Below, in pieces: positions 1 to 10,328 of a DNA stretch of 64,000 nucleotides. The stretch is from Pseudomonadota bacterium. GTDB taxonomy: Bacteria > Pseudomonadota > Gammaproteobacteria > Steroidobacterales > Steroidobacteraceae. The notes below the pieces were generated by a model, which saw nothing but the letters and a program-made list of their open reading frames with translations, searched no databases and was not told the DNA's origin. A program made the translations under genes and the position numbers. The stretch covers positions 1-64,000 of the forward strand of contig JADJOO010000014.1 in assembly GCA_016713725.1 (NCBI GenBank). The letters are read 5' to 3'. Positions within the stretch are counted from its first letter, which is position 1; each line of letters begins with the position of its first letter.

Positions 1-2
1 GT

Positions 3-1209
3 CGCTTTGAAGAAATTGATCCTGCTGCCGTGGCCGCTGCGGTTGAGCTGTACCGGGCAGAGCCGGGCATCACGCCGGATCAACACATTCGCCGTCTGAT
101 GAACGGGCTCGGGCGAGAGATCGCGGGCAAGCGGAAGATCTATCTCGACACTCGATATTGGATCTACATGCGCGATGCCGCAATGAATCGTGCGCAGAAG
201 CCGGTTCACGATTCGCTCCTGCAAGAACTGCGGCAAGCTGTAGCCAAGGGCATTGCACTCTGTCCGATGAGCGACGTCACACTTGTAGAACTGCTGAAGC
301 AGTCCGATGCAACCACGCGTTTTGCGACCGCGCGGTTGATCGACGAATTGGGCCACGGTGTCGCTTGTTGCCGAGGAACAGCGCGCTGGAACCGAGTTTG
401 CCCATTTTCTCTACGATCTCGGGGCGCGCGCAGATGTTCACCCACTCGAGCATCTTGTCTGGACGAAGTCGTGCTTCGCGTGGGGGGAGATCTATCCACG
501 CGGCATGCAGATCGATGCCGCAACGACGTGTGCGCTGCAGAAAGCCTTCATCGATTATCAGTGGCAGTTGCCGCTTGAGGGCATGGTTCACATTCTCGGA
601 ACTCCATTGCCCGATGAGATCGTAAACTTCGACGACACGGCTCGGCGACTCAACGCCGCACATCGGGCGCACAGTGATGAACTACGAACGTTTCAGAAAG
701 CAGTGGTGAACGAGCTTGCCGGCGTGCTCGATCTATACCAGGAGCGGCTCGCGGATATTTGTATTGAGATGCATCAGCGACAGGAAGGTCGTCGTCCCGA
801 ACTGTCTGCTACAGAACGTCGAGGTACCGAATCGCAGATGCGTACGGCGTTTATCAATTTATTTCGCCTGCGCCCGGAAGTGATGGCAAAGTGGAGAGTG
901 CGTGAACGCCTGACCCGTCCCGTTTGGGGGCTGTCGTCATGGGTCAATCTCCTTATTTGGCGGATTTGCCACTTCACCTGGGCGCGGACCAAGCCCCCAA
1001 GCGGTTTCAGTTTTCTGTACCGTATATATACACCCAGTTCTCAAACGCATTGCAAGGGTCTAAATAGAGCCGTTTCGGCCGGGAATGGGCGAGTTCTCAG
1101 AACAATTTGGTTCGTTCTGTCAAATTCCGACCATCGGACATCGGACATCGGACATCGAACTCGATCGCTGTCACGCATGGTGGTAACGGCTGGCAGGCTC
1201 ATTCGATGA
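3..1209 (+). pseudogene. PIN-like hypothetical protein, 5'-incomplete and frameshifted
   Basis: The reading frame is open from the first bases of the window, so the start lies upstream. Around residue 40 it has a KIYLDTRYWIYMRD motif, and around residue 80 an S-D-V-T-L-V-E-L segment. This pairing of a first Asp with a Glu after a short strand resembles the acidic residues of PIN-like nuclease folds, but that is only a motif-level impression. A +1 shift near 355 moves the frame; the continuation (E-E-Q-R-A-G-T-E-F onward) is helical and charged and reads convincingly to about 950. The last part up to the stop is doubtful and may contain another shift. The function is not known. Confidence 0.4.
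1133..1160. repeat. Tandem heptamer ATCGGAC, four copies
   Basis: Three perfect copies of ATCGGAC are followed by one with a single mismatch (ATCGAAC). They lie inside the doubtful 3' end of the preceding broken gene. A 7-bp unit shifts the reading frame whenever a copy is gained or lost. Confidence 0.75.
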
Positions 1210-1356
1210 GCCCGCGCACAATCATGCGATGCACGCGATTCGCTGGCGGCAAGGCGAGGTCGCGCGTGGCGCTGACATAGAGCAGAGCCTGAGCAATCTA
1301 TCGGTCCACGAACTTCTGACCCATCGCCGGTTGTCCGTCGCAGTAGGTTTTGCTAG

Positions 1357-1671
1357 CTAGACACTAAGGCGACGGGCGGGCCGCTCTTTCGCGGGAAACG
1401 CGGTGAGCCGCTGAAGTATGTGGCCAAGGTTTTGTCGCGCTTGAAGTTGAAGGCGTCGCTTCCGAATCTACGCCTGCACGATCGCCGTCACCCGTTCGCC
1501 AGCTTCCTGGTGAACGACGGCAGGACGCTTTACGCGGCGCAGGCCATTCTTGGGCACAGCTCGAGCAAAGTGACGGAGAGGTACGCGCACCTGAGCACGA
1601 AGACATTGCAGGAAGCGGCGAACAGTGCGTCGGTGAGGCTGACGGGAGGGGCAACAAAGAAAGCGGTCTGA
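1357..1671 (+). pseudogene. Tyrosine recombinase/integrase, C-terminal fragment
   Basis: The frame is open from about 1357, after a stop, and encodes only the last ~105 residues of a phage-type integrase. The HDRRH motif supplies the catalytic His and Arg of the HxxR box, LGHSSSKVTERYAHLS carries the second His and the nucleophilic Tyr, and the LQEAANSAS tail is typical of this subfamily. The N-terminal SAM-like domain and the first catalytic Arg/Lys are missing, so it cannot recombine DNA. A strong terminator follows directly. Together with the IS110 remnant downstream it marks an old integration scar. No attachment repeat could be identified. Confidence 0.8.
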
Positions 1672-1684
1672 AGGCAATCGACAT

Positions 1685-1743
1685 GGGAAGGTTCGCGGGG
1701 GGAACCCTGCGGGCCTTCCCGTTGGGCGCTTTTATTTTTTTTT
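1685..1743 (+). terminator. Rho-independent terminator after integrase fragment
   Basis: GGGAAGG (1685-1691) pairs with CCTTCCC (1714-1720). A T-rich tract at 1730-1743 follows about ten bases later. It sits 14 bp after the integrase stop codon and probably belonged to that gene. Confidence 0.65.
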
Positions 1744-2053
1744 GGATTTTGCGGCGGCGGTCCGGGGCCCTGGCATGCGTCGTCGCACCCCGCAGGCGGC
1801 CGGCGCGGGGGCTCGAGGTCGCCCCGGAGTGCCCGCCTGCACGCCGGTCGGCGGCGGGGCATGGCTCCCCCACTGGCCCGACCCCGCGCGTCACCTCGGG
1901 CGCGAGGGAAATGACTTCGCAGGACGTCGTGGCGGATCCATGCGATGGCGAGGTCGCGGCGGCCGATGGCGGCATCAACTTTTATCAAACAACCCAGGGA
2001 GGACTCGCGCAAGCGGGTCTTCCCGTGCTCGCATTATTTTTTCGGGTTGGCGC
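1744..2053. other. No gene recognised
   Basis: This very GC-rich stretch has overlapping open frames on both strands, none with recognisable motifs or a clear ribosome-binding site. I see nothing that can be supported here. Confidence 0.5.
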
Positions 2054-2239
2054 ATGACGCACGACGAATTGCTGGCACTGCTGACGAGGTCGCGCGGGGT
2101 CTTCGAGCGTCACCTGTTCGACGACGAGACATTCGCGGCGATATCGCCGAGGTCTGCAATGGCGATCGACGACGTGCTTGCCCTCGAGCCGCCTGAGCGG
2201 AAGAACTCTCGCGCGGTCGCCGAAGCGATCGCCGAATAA
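2054..2239 (+). CDS. Small ORF of unknown function, possibly truncated
   Basis: Sixty-one codons start with MTHDELLALLTRSRGVFERH. The first ~30 codons look coding (GC-rich third positions, acidic/hydrophobic helix), but the second half is antisense to the decayed end of an IS110 transposase. A short gene start cut by that element is therefore as likely as a complete small protein. No family is recognised. Confidence 0.2.
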   Translation: MTHDELLALLTRSRGVFERHLFDDETFAAISPRSAMAIDDVLALEPPERKNSRAVAEAIAE

Positions 2240-2939
2240 ACGGCCGCAGAATTTTCGGCAGTCCGCCGCGGGATGTTGATACCACGCAGCTGCTCAATGC
2301 GCCGCACGGCCTCATCGTCCCGCGCGCTGGCCGCGATCTCCTGGTCAAGTTCACGCACGCGTTCGTCGAGCCACTGTAAGTCTCGATAGAGCGCGGCCAG
2401 CAGCGCTCGGAATCGGGCACTCAGCCCGTTGGTCGCATCCTCCAGCCAATCCGGGATGGCTCGCCGCAGCGAGGCGATCGCCAGGGGCGCCACCAACCCG
2501 TACTCACAGACCAAACCGCGCAGCTGGTTCGCCTTCGCGGCCCGCTCGGTGATGAGACGCCCGGATCCGATGCACCGTCTGGATGTCTTGTTGCTCGACT
2601 GTCTTGACCGCCACGTAACGCATGCTCGGGCGACTCATGGCTTCACAGATTGCCTGCGCGTCGTTGGCGTCGTTCTTATTGCTCTTGACGTACGGCTTCA
2701 CCAACTGCGGCGCAATCAGCCTCGACGTAACCCTTCGACTGCAGCAACCGCGCCCAGTGATGCGCACCGCCGCAGGCCTCCATGACGATCTCGCAGCCCG
2801 GCTCGACATTGCGCTCGAGCTCCGCGATCCAGCGACCACGCTTGAACCGTTGACACCAGACCGGCCGTTCGCTGCGATCGACGCCGTGCACCTGCAAAAC
2901 CAGCTTGGCCAAATCCACGCCCACACGCGTAAGCTTCAT
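2160..2939 (-). mobile_element. IS110-family transposase remnant
   Basis: On the minus strand the ORF opens with MKLTRVGVDLAKLVLQVHGV, the start of the IS110/IS1111 RuvC-like DEDD domain. MEACGGAHHWARLL supplies the Glu and KSNKNDANDAQAI the two further Asp. The C-terminal transposase_20 region begins (WLDERVRELDQEI, then an L-R-G-I segment) but is lost before the catalytic Ser region. Frameshifts lie near 2725, 2560 and 2250. IS110 elements have no long terminal inverted repeats and no clear ends are visible. The element is dead. Confidence 0.8.
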
Positions 2940-3078
2940 GATGACCTCTCCTCATTCTACGACTGGCGACACTTTTGGTGTGAGGAGGGGTCCATCCCAT
3001 TGGAATGACGTGTAAACCGATGCGATCGGAATACACCCGTCCGAATTGGCGGGACCTCTAGGACACGACTTACCGACC

Positions 3079-3746
3079 ATGACCGCGTCCACGTTTGACA
3101 TGAGGCGATGGATGAACGCCGAAGCGCGTACAGCGTTCACTGGCATGCTGCATCGGCGCTCCTATTCGGAGGGGCAGTTCATCTACGTTCAGAATGAGGC
3201 GGCAGCGAGATGTATTGCATCGTCTCAGGCTCGGTTCGGCTGTCAGTGAGTCGCGAAGACGGGCGCGAGACGGTCTTTTTGCTTTTTGGGCCGAACGACT
3301 GCTTCGGGGTGAGCAGCCTTGTTGATGGTGAGCCACGGCCGCAGACGGCAAGGGCCCTGACACCGGTTGAGCTCGGCGTGTTGGAGGCTGATGAGTTTCG
3401 TCGACTGCGTGCCGAGCACCCCAGCTTCAATGACGCCTTGCTCAGGCTGGCATTTCGTCAGATGCGCGAGGTCAGCACGCACTTGGCCGACGCCAAGCTC
3501 AGCAGCGTCGATGCTCGTGTTGCGGCTCGGATCATCGAGTTGACGCCGATGTCCAGCGTAGCGGGTCCTGAGCATCTGAAAGTGCGCCTGCCCCAGTCCG
3601 AAATCGCTTCGATGGTCGGCGCGTCACGGCAAAGTGTGAACAAGGCGCTGCAGTCCTTTCAGCGCAACGGCTGGGTGACGCTCCAGCACACAAATATCAT
3701 CGTGCACGATCTGGCGGCTTTAGTCCGAATCTCGAGCAGGAGCTGA
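3079..3746 (+). CDS. Crp/Fnr-family transcriptional regulator (one frameshift)
   Basis: The N-terminal cyclic-nucleotide-binding-like beta-barrel runs from about residue 10 to 120 (YSEGQFIYVQNEAA, then MYCIVSGSVRLSV). A long dimerisation helix follows, then a winged helix-turn-helix (LPQSEIASMVGASRQSVNK) ending in GWVTLQHTNIIVHD. The two halves are joined by a one-base shift near 3205, between the barrel strands, where relatives read through without a gap. No Fe-S cysteine set typical of FNR is seen, so the signal is unknown. It lies upstream of the IorAB-like gene in the same direction, about 170 bp away, and may control it. The stretch 3747-3917 has no other feature. Confidence 0.75.
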
Positions 3747-3917
3747 GTTTCAACGCCGCATAGCCCTTGCGGGCAGTTGTTTCCTTATGGCGGTGCAGCA
3801 TCGCTGCGGCGAAGTCACGCCGTTGCGTTGCCGCAGCTGCCGAAGTTGTCGCCTAGGTGACAGACGGGCGTCTTCGCACGGCAGATAGTCGATTCTTCCT
3901 CGGAATCGAGATCGCGC

Positions 3918-6900
3918 GTGAGCAACACAGTCGCCTCTGCTTTCTCCGAGATCAGCCTCGACGACAAGTGGTCGGTTGACCGAGGCAGCGTGATGATGAA
4001 TGGCACCCAAGCCATCGCGCGTGCTGCTGGCGCAGAAGGCGCTCGACGAGAGGGCCGGACTAAAGACGGCTGGGTTTATCACCGGGTATCGCGGCTCACC
4101 CCTCGGCAATGTCGACAACACGCTCTGGTCCATCAGCGAGCGGTTGAGGGCCGCTGCGATCACGTTCGCTCCCGGCGTCAATGAAGACATGGCGGCGACT
4201 GCGGTGCGAGGGACGCAGCAACTCGGTTGGGTGCCCGATCCGCTGTACGACGGGGTTTTTGCGGCGTGGTACGGGAAAGGCCCAGGCGTCGATCGGTCGA
4301 TCGATGCGCTCAAGCACGGCAACTTCACTGGGTCGCACCCCAAGGGCGGGGTCGCTGTGTTCTATGGCGACCATGGAGGCAAGTCTTCATCCATCGCCCA
4401 TCACAGCGAGCAGGCAATGGCTGCTGCGCTGATCCCCTCGCTGTACCCGGCCAATGTAGGTGAGATCGTCGAGTACGGGTTGATGGCCTACGCACTCTCT
4501 CGCTATTCCGGTTCGTGGGTCGGTGTGAAGCTGGTCAACGAGGTGGTGGAACAGACCGCGACCATCGATGTCGACGTGATGAACCTCCAAGCGGTGCTGC
4601 CTGAATATGGGGGTGCCGCCTGAGGGCATTCATTCAGCGGGCGGCCGCTATAACCCTCCGCGCGATGAGCAGATCGTCACCGACTTTCGCCTCCCGCTGA
4701 TCGACGCGTTCGTACGCGCGAATCCTATCGACCGTGTCGTCTTTAAGGCCGAAAGGCCCCGACTGGGACTGGTCAGCGCCGGGAAGTCATATGCGGACAC
4801 GCGCCAGGCGCTGTCGATGCTTGGACTCGATGAGCGGGCGGCCGCCCTGGGCATTTCACTCTATAAGGTCGGGTGCATCTGGCCGCTCGAGCAACAGGGA
4901 ATCGCGGCCTTTGCGGCGGGCCATGAGACGCTGTTCGTTATCGAGGAGAAGAAAAGCTTTGTCGAACTGCAGGCTGCCGCTGTCCTCATAAACCTGCTTG
5001 AACGCCCACGCTTGATCGGAAGCGCGATGAGCACGGTGAGTCGCTGCTCCCCCTCGCGACCCAGCTTGAGCCGATCCGGATCGCTGGCCATCGCAGATCG
5101 GCTCCGGTCGCTTGGGCGTTGAAGATGCGAGCGTCACGGAAGCGGTGAAACTGCTCAAGCAGCGCCTATTACCTGATGTGGTCAGCACGCTGCCTCCACG
5201 CCGCAGTCCCTATTTCTGTTCGGGCTGCCCGCATAGCCGCTCGACGCGAATACCCGCCGGCAGCCTCAGCATGACCGGCATTGGTTGTCACACCATGGCG
5301 GCGTTCGTTCGGCCCGAGGAGGCGCTGCTGCCAGGTCACATGGGAGGGGAGGGTGCCAACTGGATCGGACTTGCCCCGTACACTGGCACGAAGCATATCT
5401 TTCAGAACATGGGTGACGGCACGTACTACCATTCGGGCCTGCTGGCCATTCGCGCGGCAGTCGCCAGTGGCGTCAACATCACATACAAGATCCTCTACAA
5501 CGACGCCGTCGCCATGACCGGCGGCCAGCCCGTCGACGGTCCGCTTTCAGTCGCCGAGATTGCCCACCAAGTCCGGCACGAAGGTGTGAAAGCCGTCGTG
5601 CTGGTCAGCGACCAACCCGAAACGCACATCGGCAATCCCGCACTACCGCGTGACGTGCGCGTCGAACATCGCGATGGGCTGGATGCCGTCCAGCGCGAGC
5701 TGCGCGAGATCGAGGGTTGCACCGTACTACTGTATGAACAGACTTGCGCGGCGGAAGCGCCGCCGGCAAACGCGGCACATTTTCCGAATCCGCCCAAGCG
5801 TCTATTCATCTCCAAAGCGGTGTGCGAGGGCTGCGTAGGTGACTGCTCGGCACAGTCGACGTGTGTCAGCCTGATGCCCGTGGAAACCGAGTTCGGGACC
5901 AAGCGCAGGATCGACCAGTCCAGCTGCAACAAGGACTACAGCTGCCTGAATGGCTTCTGCCCCAGCTTCATAACGGTTCACGGCGCCGAGCCGCGGAAGC
6001 CAGCGACCGCCCGATTGGACCAGGAGCTTTTCCTGGAGCTCCGGTCGCCCCAGCGCCCGGCATTCTCCGACGGAACGTTCAATGTGATCATCGCCGGCAT
6101 CGGCGGGACGGGGGTGATCACCGTCGCGGCGATCCTGGTAATGGCGGCCCATATCGAAAGGTTGGCGGCTTCATCGTTCGATATGACGGGCCTCGCGCAG
6201 AAGAACGGCGCCGTGTTCAGCCATGTTCGCATCGCCAACAGCGCCGACCGGTTGCACGCGGCAAAGTTGGGCCAAGGCGAAGCGGATGCGCTACTTGCGT
6301 TCGATCTCGTCGGTGCTGTGGGGCGCCGAGGTGCTCGGGCTGCTCACCATGGGGCGTACCCGCGCGTTGGTCAACAGTGACGTCACGCCCGATGGCGAAC
6401 TTTCAGTTCGATCGTGACGCGTCGATCGACGTGCAGCTGCTGCTCCGCCGCCTGCAGTCAAGGTCGGGCCTGACCGCGTCGAAACGGTCGACGCGACCGC
6501 GCTGGCTAGCAACCTGTTGGGCGACAGCATCGCCGCCAACCTGTTCATGCTCGGCGTGGCTGCCCAACAGGGCATTCTGCCTGTCGGCGTCGAAGCCATC
6601 GAACGTGCGGTCGACCTCAATGGGACGGCGATCGGCTTCAATCTCAAGGCGTTTCGCTTCGGCAGGCTGTTCGTCGAGAATCCGGATCGGGTCGCAGCTT
6701 TGTTGCCGATTGCTCCGACGCCGGTCGAGCAAACGCTCGACGAGGTCGTGGCGCACCGGTCAGCGCATCTCGTCGACTATCAGGACCGTGCCTTGGCTGA
6801 CCGCTACCGCGGTATGGTTGCGTTGGTTCGAAAGGCCGAAGCGGCCGTTGCTCCCGGCGAAGAGGGCCTGACTAGGGTCGTAGCCCGTCTGTACGCCAGG

Positions 6901-7431
6901 CTGCTCTCCTACAAGGATGAATACGAGGTCGCTCGCCTGTTATCGAGCCCCGAACTGAAGGCCGACCTCGAACGCACATTTGCAGACGGAGGGCGGTACG
7001 AATTCAATCTCGCATCGCCGAGCCTCGGCGGCCAGATCGTGAACGGTCGACCCGTCAAACGTGCGTTCAACGCTCGCTGGATGCATCCCGTGCTGCGGGT
7101 TGTTGCGCGGTGCAAGGGACTGAGGGGTAGTCCGTTCGATCCGTTTGGTCGCACAGCGGAGCGCAGAGCGGAACGCGCGCTGGCGTGCGAGTACGAAGCG
7201 TTGGTGAGGTCAGTGATTTCGACACTGACCCCCGAGACGCACACCGCTGCGGTGACGCTCCTGGGGCTGGCCGATATGGTTCGCGGATACGGGCCCGTAA
7301 AGGATGCAGCTATGCAAGCCTATACCGCTGCGCTCGACAAGGCGCAGGCAGCTTATCTTTCGATACCTCAGAGAGCCGCGGCGGTAACGACGAGCAGGCC
7401 TTGGCCGGCATCAAGGCAAAACACTTCGTAA
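3918..7431 (+). CDS. Indolepyruvate/2-oxoacid:ferredoxin oxidoreductase, fused IorAB type (several frameshifts)
   Basis: Total length (~1,170 codons) fits the fused IorA-IorB proteins of proteobacteria, which oxidatively decarboxylate aryl- or branched 2-oxoacids to acyl-CoA with ferredoxin as acceptor. In order it has an N-terminal pyrimidine-binding domain (GFITGYRGSPLGNVD), a TPP domain (GIGCHTMAAF; GDGTYYHSG), a cysteine-rich Fe-S segment (CEGCVGDCSAQSTC, then C-N-K-D-Y-S-C-L-N-G-F-C), the gamma domain (IIAGIGGTGVITVAAIL) and a C-terminal domain. The GTG start at 3918 matches the family start. Shifts lie near 4010, 4615, 5030, 5090, 5112, 6320 and 6500. All domains are present, so an intact gene with sequence errors is as likely as a pseudogene. 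Its product, an acyl-CoA, suits the surrounding CoA ligases. Confidence 0.85.
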
Positions 7432-7715
7432 TCGCGTCGACCCTTGCAACACAGCTGCCGGTGCCGCTTGCATCGCGTCCCCGCGACACCAATGCGGGAC
7501 TGCTAACAATGCGCAATCTGTTGGGCGCTGTTTCACCGCCGAATTGGATGGGACAGCCGCAGCGGCATCAATGCCGTCTCCGGACATGCATGGCAAGGGA
7601 ACGGAACAAGCTGAGACGTCGGCCTGTAACGGTCCGCCTCGGCGGGGACCGAACGGGGGGCGAGTGCGCGGCGTAGTCCGCTGAGCGGCTTTTTGCAGTG
7701 CGGGACACAAATCTG
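7432..7715. other. Intergenic, no gene recognised
   Basis: Open frames on both strands lack motifs and ribosome-binding sites. The downstream end merges into the promoter of the CamK-like gene. Confidence 0.5.
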
Positions 7716-7758
7716 TTGACACGGCAAAAGAGATCAGGTCTCTTAGTGACCTTATAAA
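7716..7758 (+). promoter_or_regulatory. Promoter region with palindromic operator (site 1)
   Basis: The near-palindrome AGGTCTCTTAGTGACCT (7736-7752; arms AGGTC/GACCT, 7-bp spacer) directly abuts TATAAA at 7753. TTGACA is at 7716. The layout matches site 2 (16926), where AAGTC-N7-GACTT is followed by TATAGT. It is the weakest of the three sites, with about 11 of 17 bases shared with the others. The next gene starts at 7836, leaving a leader of about 75 bases. Confidence 0.5.
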
Positions 7759-7835
7759 TGGATCGATCTCCAGTCGCCGCTCACGAGTTGATGCTGTGAC
7801 GGCGGCGGCAAGATTTCGGGATTTCCAGAGGGGAC

Positions 7836-8663
7836 ATGACGATGAGCGTTCCGGCCTTTGCGACCAAGCTGGAGGACTACTCCAGGAAGTACGCTGACTA
7901 CCTCCTATTCCGTCGCGAAGACGGGATCCTGGAAGTACGGATGCATACGAACAACGGCCCGATGAAGTGGGGGGCTGAGAGTCACCACGTTCTCATTCCC
8001 GCCTTCTTCGACATCAACGCGGACCCTGAAACCGAGGTGGTCATCCTCACAGGGACGGGTGATTCCTTCCTGCGCGAGTTTGACGCCGAAAGCTTGCAAC
8101 GCGAGGGCTACCTCGACGCCGACCGATTGAATGAACGACAGGCCTACGATCTCTTCTACCAGGATCAGACACGTGGGCCGTTCATGCTGCTCGATCTGCG
8201 CATGCCGGTCATTGCAGCAATCAATGGACCGATTCACTTTCATCCCGAACTGGCGCTCCTGAACGACATCGTCATAGCGTCCAACAACACTTACTTCTAC
8301 GAGAATCACTGGGACAACGTGGGATTGGTGCCGGGCGACGGAGTGCATACGCTTTTTCGGGAATTACTGGGCCATAACCGAGGCCGGTACTTTCTGCTAA
8401 TGGGCCAGAAGATCGAAGCCGAAGAGGCGCTGCGACTCGGCCTGATCGGCGAAGTCGTGTCTCCGGACGAGTTGCTGCCGCGTGCGTGGGAAATTGCGCG
8501 CAAGGTGTTCATGAGCAAAGACCGCATTCATCGGCGGTTGACCCGCTCATTGCTCATCCAGCCGTGGCGCGAACTATTCACCAAGGAACTCTTTTCGGGC
8601 ATGGCGCACGAGAGCTTCGCCTGCATGGCACGGTGGCCGCGGCCGAGAAAAGGCCAGTATTGA
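7836..8663 (+). CDS. 6-oxocamphor hydrolase-like crotonase (CamK family)
   Basis: This 275-residue crotonase-superfamily protein resembles 6-oxocamphor hydrolase, a retro-Claisen enzyme that opens cyclic beta-diketones. The CamK catalytic residues appear to be conserved: His in FHPELALLNDIV (CamK His122), His in YFYENHWDN (His145), Asp in GLVPGDGVH (Asp154) and Glu in SGMAHESF (Glu244). The segment GHNRGRYFLLMGQKIEAEEA is also typical. A GAGGGG ribosome site precedes the ATG. No frameshift is visible, although the last residues (W-P-R-P-R-K) may be altered. It lies under operator site 1 and upstream of a TonB receptor. The exact substrate is unknown; camphor itself is not implied, since no camphor monooxygenase is in the window. 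Confidence 0.8.
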   Translation: MTMSVPAFATKLEDYSRKYADYLLFRREDGILEVRMHTNNGPMKWGAESHHVLIPAFFDINADPETEVVILTGTGDSFLREFDAESLQREGYLDADRLNERQAYDLFYQDQTRGPFMLLDLRMPVIAAINGPIHFHPELALLNDIVIASNNTYFYENHWDNVGLVPGDGVHTLFRELLGHNRGRYFLLMGQKIEAEEALRLGLIGEVVSPDELLPRAWEIARKVFMSKDRIHRRLTRSLLIQPWRELFTKELFSGMAHESFACMARWPRPRKGQY

Positions 8664-8985
8664 ATCGGGTACCGCTCTCGCCAACGCGAGTCCGTGGGGC
8701 ATGTACCCGATAAAACGTCGATCCGAGCGGGTGAGTGGCACTACATCAGTTCTTAGGGGGAACTATGGCAAGCAAGTCCAAAGTTATTCGTATGCAGCAT
8801 TGGGCGTGGGCCCTGTCGGCCAGTTCGGCTTGCATCGCCACCGGTGCGGCCGCGCAGGGTACTGCGACATCCGCGGCTCCCCAGAGCCTCGCGCTCGAGG
8901 AAGTCGTCGTGACTGCACAAAGGCGCCAAGAGCGTCTGCAGGAAGTTCCGATTTCGATTTCAGCCGTCGACGCCGAGGCTCTTTC

Positions 8986-8994
8986 CAATCACAC
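8986..8994. repeat. 9-bp target-site duplication, left copy
   Basis: CAATCACAC occurs immediately before the IS and again at 10320-10328 immediately after it. A 9-bp direct repeat is usual for IS4-family transposition. Confidence 0.9.
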
Positions 8995-10319
8995 CAGTAG
9001 TGTCCGGACGTTAGTGGGCGACGCGCTCGCAAACGATTGATCTGTTTAGGATAACTCGTGATTTTCTCTGGTCTCGATTTCGACTTCGGCAAGCGCCGGT
9101 GCGACCCTGCGAAGACCCTGTTCGCGGACGTATCCAATGCACTCCGGCAAGCTGGTTTTCGCTCAGTTGACGAGCCATCTGCCGCTGTCGACGTTTCGTC
9201 GCTGCGTGATGGCGTACGGCGGCGAGCACAAGGTCAAGAGCTTCTCCTGTCTCGAGCAGTTCCTCTGCCTGGCCTTCGCGCAGCTGACCTACCGCGAGAG
9301 CCTTCGCGACATCGAGGCCTGTCTTCGGGCGCAGAACGACAAGCTCTATCACATGGGGATACGCAGCCGGATCTCGCGCAGCACGCTCGCGGACGCGAAC
9401 GAGACGCGCGACTGGCGCATCCACGCCGCCTTCGCGCAGCGCCTGATCACGATGGCTCGGAAGTTGTATCTCGACGAGCCGTTCGGTGTGGACCTCAAGG
9501 AGACGGTCTACGCGTTGGATGCTACGACCATCGATCTTTGCCTGTCGGTATTTCCGTGGGCGCCGTTTCGCACAACGAAGGCCGCCGTGAAGCTGCACAC
9601 GCTGCTCGATCTGCGCGGCAATATCCCGACATTTATCCATATCAGCGACGGCAAGATGCACGAGGTCAATATCCTCGACCGGTTGCTGCCCGAGGCCGGC
9701 GCTTTCTACGTCATGGATCGGGGATACCTGGATTTCGAGAGGCTCTGTCGCCTTCATACCGCGGGCAGCTTCTTCGTGACCCGCGGCAAGTCGAACCTCA
9801 AGGCTCAGCGTCGCTATTCGCGGCCCGTGGATCGCAGTACCGGCCTCATCTGCGATCAGACGATCGTCCTGACGGGCTTCTACTCCAGCCAGAACTTCGA
9901 CACACCGCTCCGTCGCATCCGATTCAACGACCCAAAGACCGGCAAGCGGCTGGTGTTCCTGACGAACAACTTCGTCTTGCCGGCGCTGACGATCACCGAG
10001 CTGTACCGCTGCCGATGGCAGGTCGAGCTCTTCTTCAAGTGGATCAAGCAGCATCTTCGGATCAAGCAGTTTTACGGCACGACCGAGAATGCCGTAAAGA
10101 CGCAGATCTGGACCGCCGTCTCGACCTACGTACTCGTCGCCATCGTCAAAAAGCGATTGAAGATCCAAGCCAGCCTCTACGAAATGCTACAGATCCTGAG
10201 CCTGACCATGTTCGAGCAAACCCCTTTGAATACGCTGTTTTCTCAAATCCGTGCCGGTCAAAATGACGCCGACGCGCCCAACCAGATGATTTTGTTCCAC
10301 TAACATCCGGACACTACTG
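8995..10319 (+). mobile_element. IS4-family insertion sequence, complete
   Basis: The 1,325-bp element has 23-bp terminal inverted repeats that begin CAGTAGTGTCCGGA on both ends and differ at one position (GGACG versus GGATG). It is flanked by the direct repeat CAATCACAC and carries one intact transposase gene. The perfect target repeat and intact ORF point to a recent insertion. Partial copies with the same left end lie at 15584 and 63762, in the same orientation. Confidence 0.95.
9137..10303 (+). CDS. IS4-family DDE transposase
   Basis: The 388-residue protein has an N-terminal DUF4372-like region (STFRRCVMAYGGEHKVKSF) and a DDE domain. The first Asp is in VYALDATTIDLCLS, the second in FYVMDRGYLDFERL, and the Y-(2)-R-(3)-E-(6)-K signature is YRCRWQVELFFKWIK. 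It is complete and uninterrupted, so the element may be active. The ATG gives the usual MHSGKLVFAQL start of this subgroup. Confidence 0.92.
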   Translation: MHSGKLVFAQLTSHLPLSTFRRCVMAYGGEHKVKSFSCLEQFLCLAFAQLTYRESLRDIEACLRAQNDKLYHMGIRSRISRSTLADANETRDWRIHAAFAQRLITMARKLYLDEPFGVDLKETVYALDATTIDLCLSVFPWAPFRTTKAAVKLHTLLDLRGNIPTFIHISDGKMHEVNILDRLLPEAGAFYVMDRGYLDFERLCRLHTAGSFFVTRGKSNLKAQRRYSRPVDRSTGLICDQTIVLTGFYSSQNFDTPLRRIRFNDPKTGKRLVFLTNNFVLPALTITELYRCRWQVELFFKWIKQHLRIKQFYGTTENAVKTQIWTAVSTYVLVAIVKKRLKIQASLYEMLQILSLTMFEQTPLNTLFSQIRAGQNDADAPNQMILFH

Positions 10320-10328
10320 CAATCACAC
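10320..10328. repeat. 9-bp target-site duplication, right copy
   Basis: Second copy of CAATCACAC, directly after the right inverted repeat. Receptor coding sequence resumes from here. Confidence 0.9.

Noticed and set aside
1683..2239. Long open frames on both strands with proline/arginine-rich translations
   Set aside because: They are products of high GC content, with no motifs, no start signals and mutually overlapping frames. Only the short start at 2054 was kept, at low confidence.
2160..2939. Programmed frameshift in the IS110 transposase
   Set aside because: Several shifts, loss of the C-terminal end and no slippery sequence point to decay, not programmed recoding.
9058..10266. Second 402-codon frame inside the IS4 element
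   Set aside because: It is an alternative frame of the real transposase gene at 9137-10303, which carries the DDE residues.
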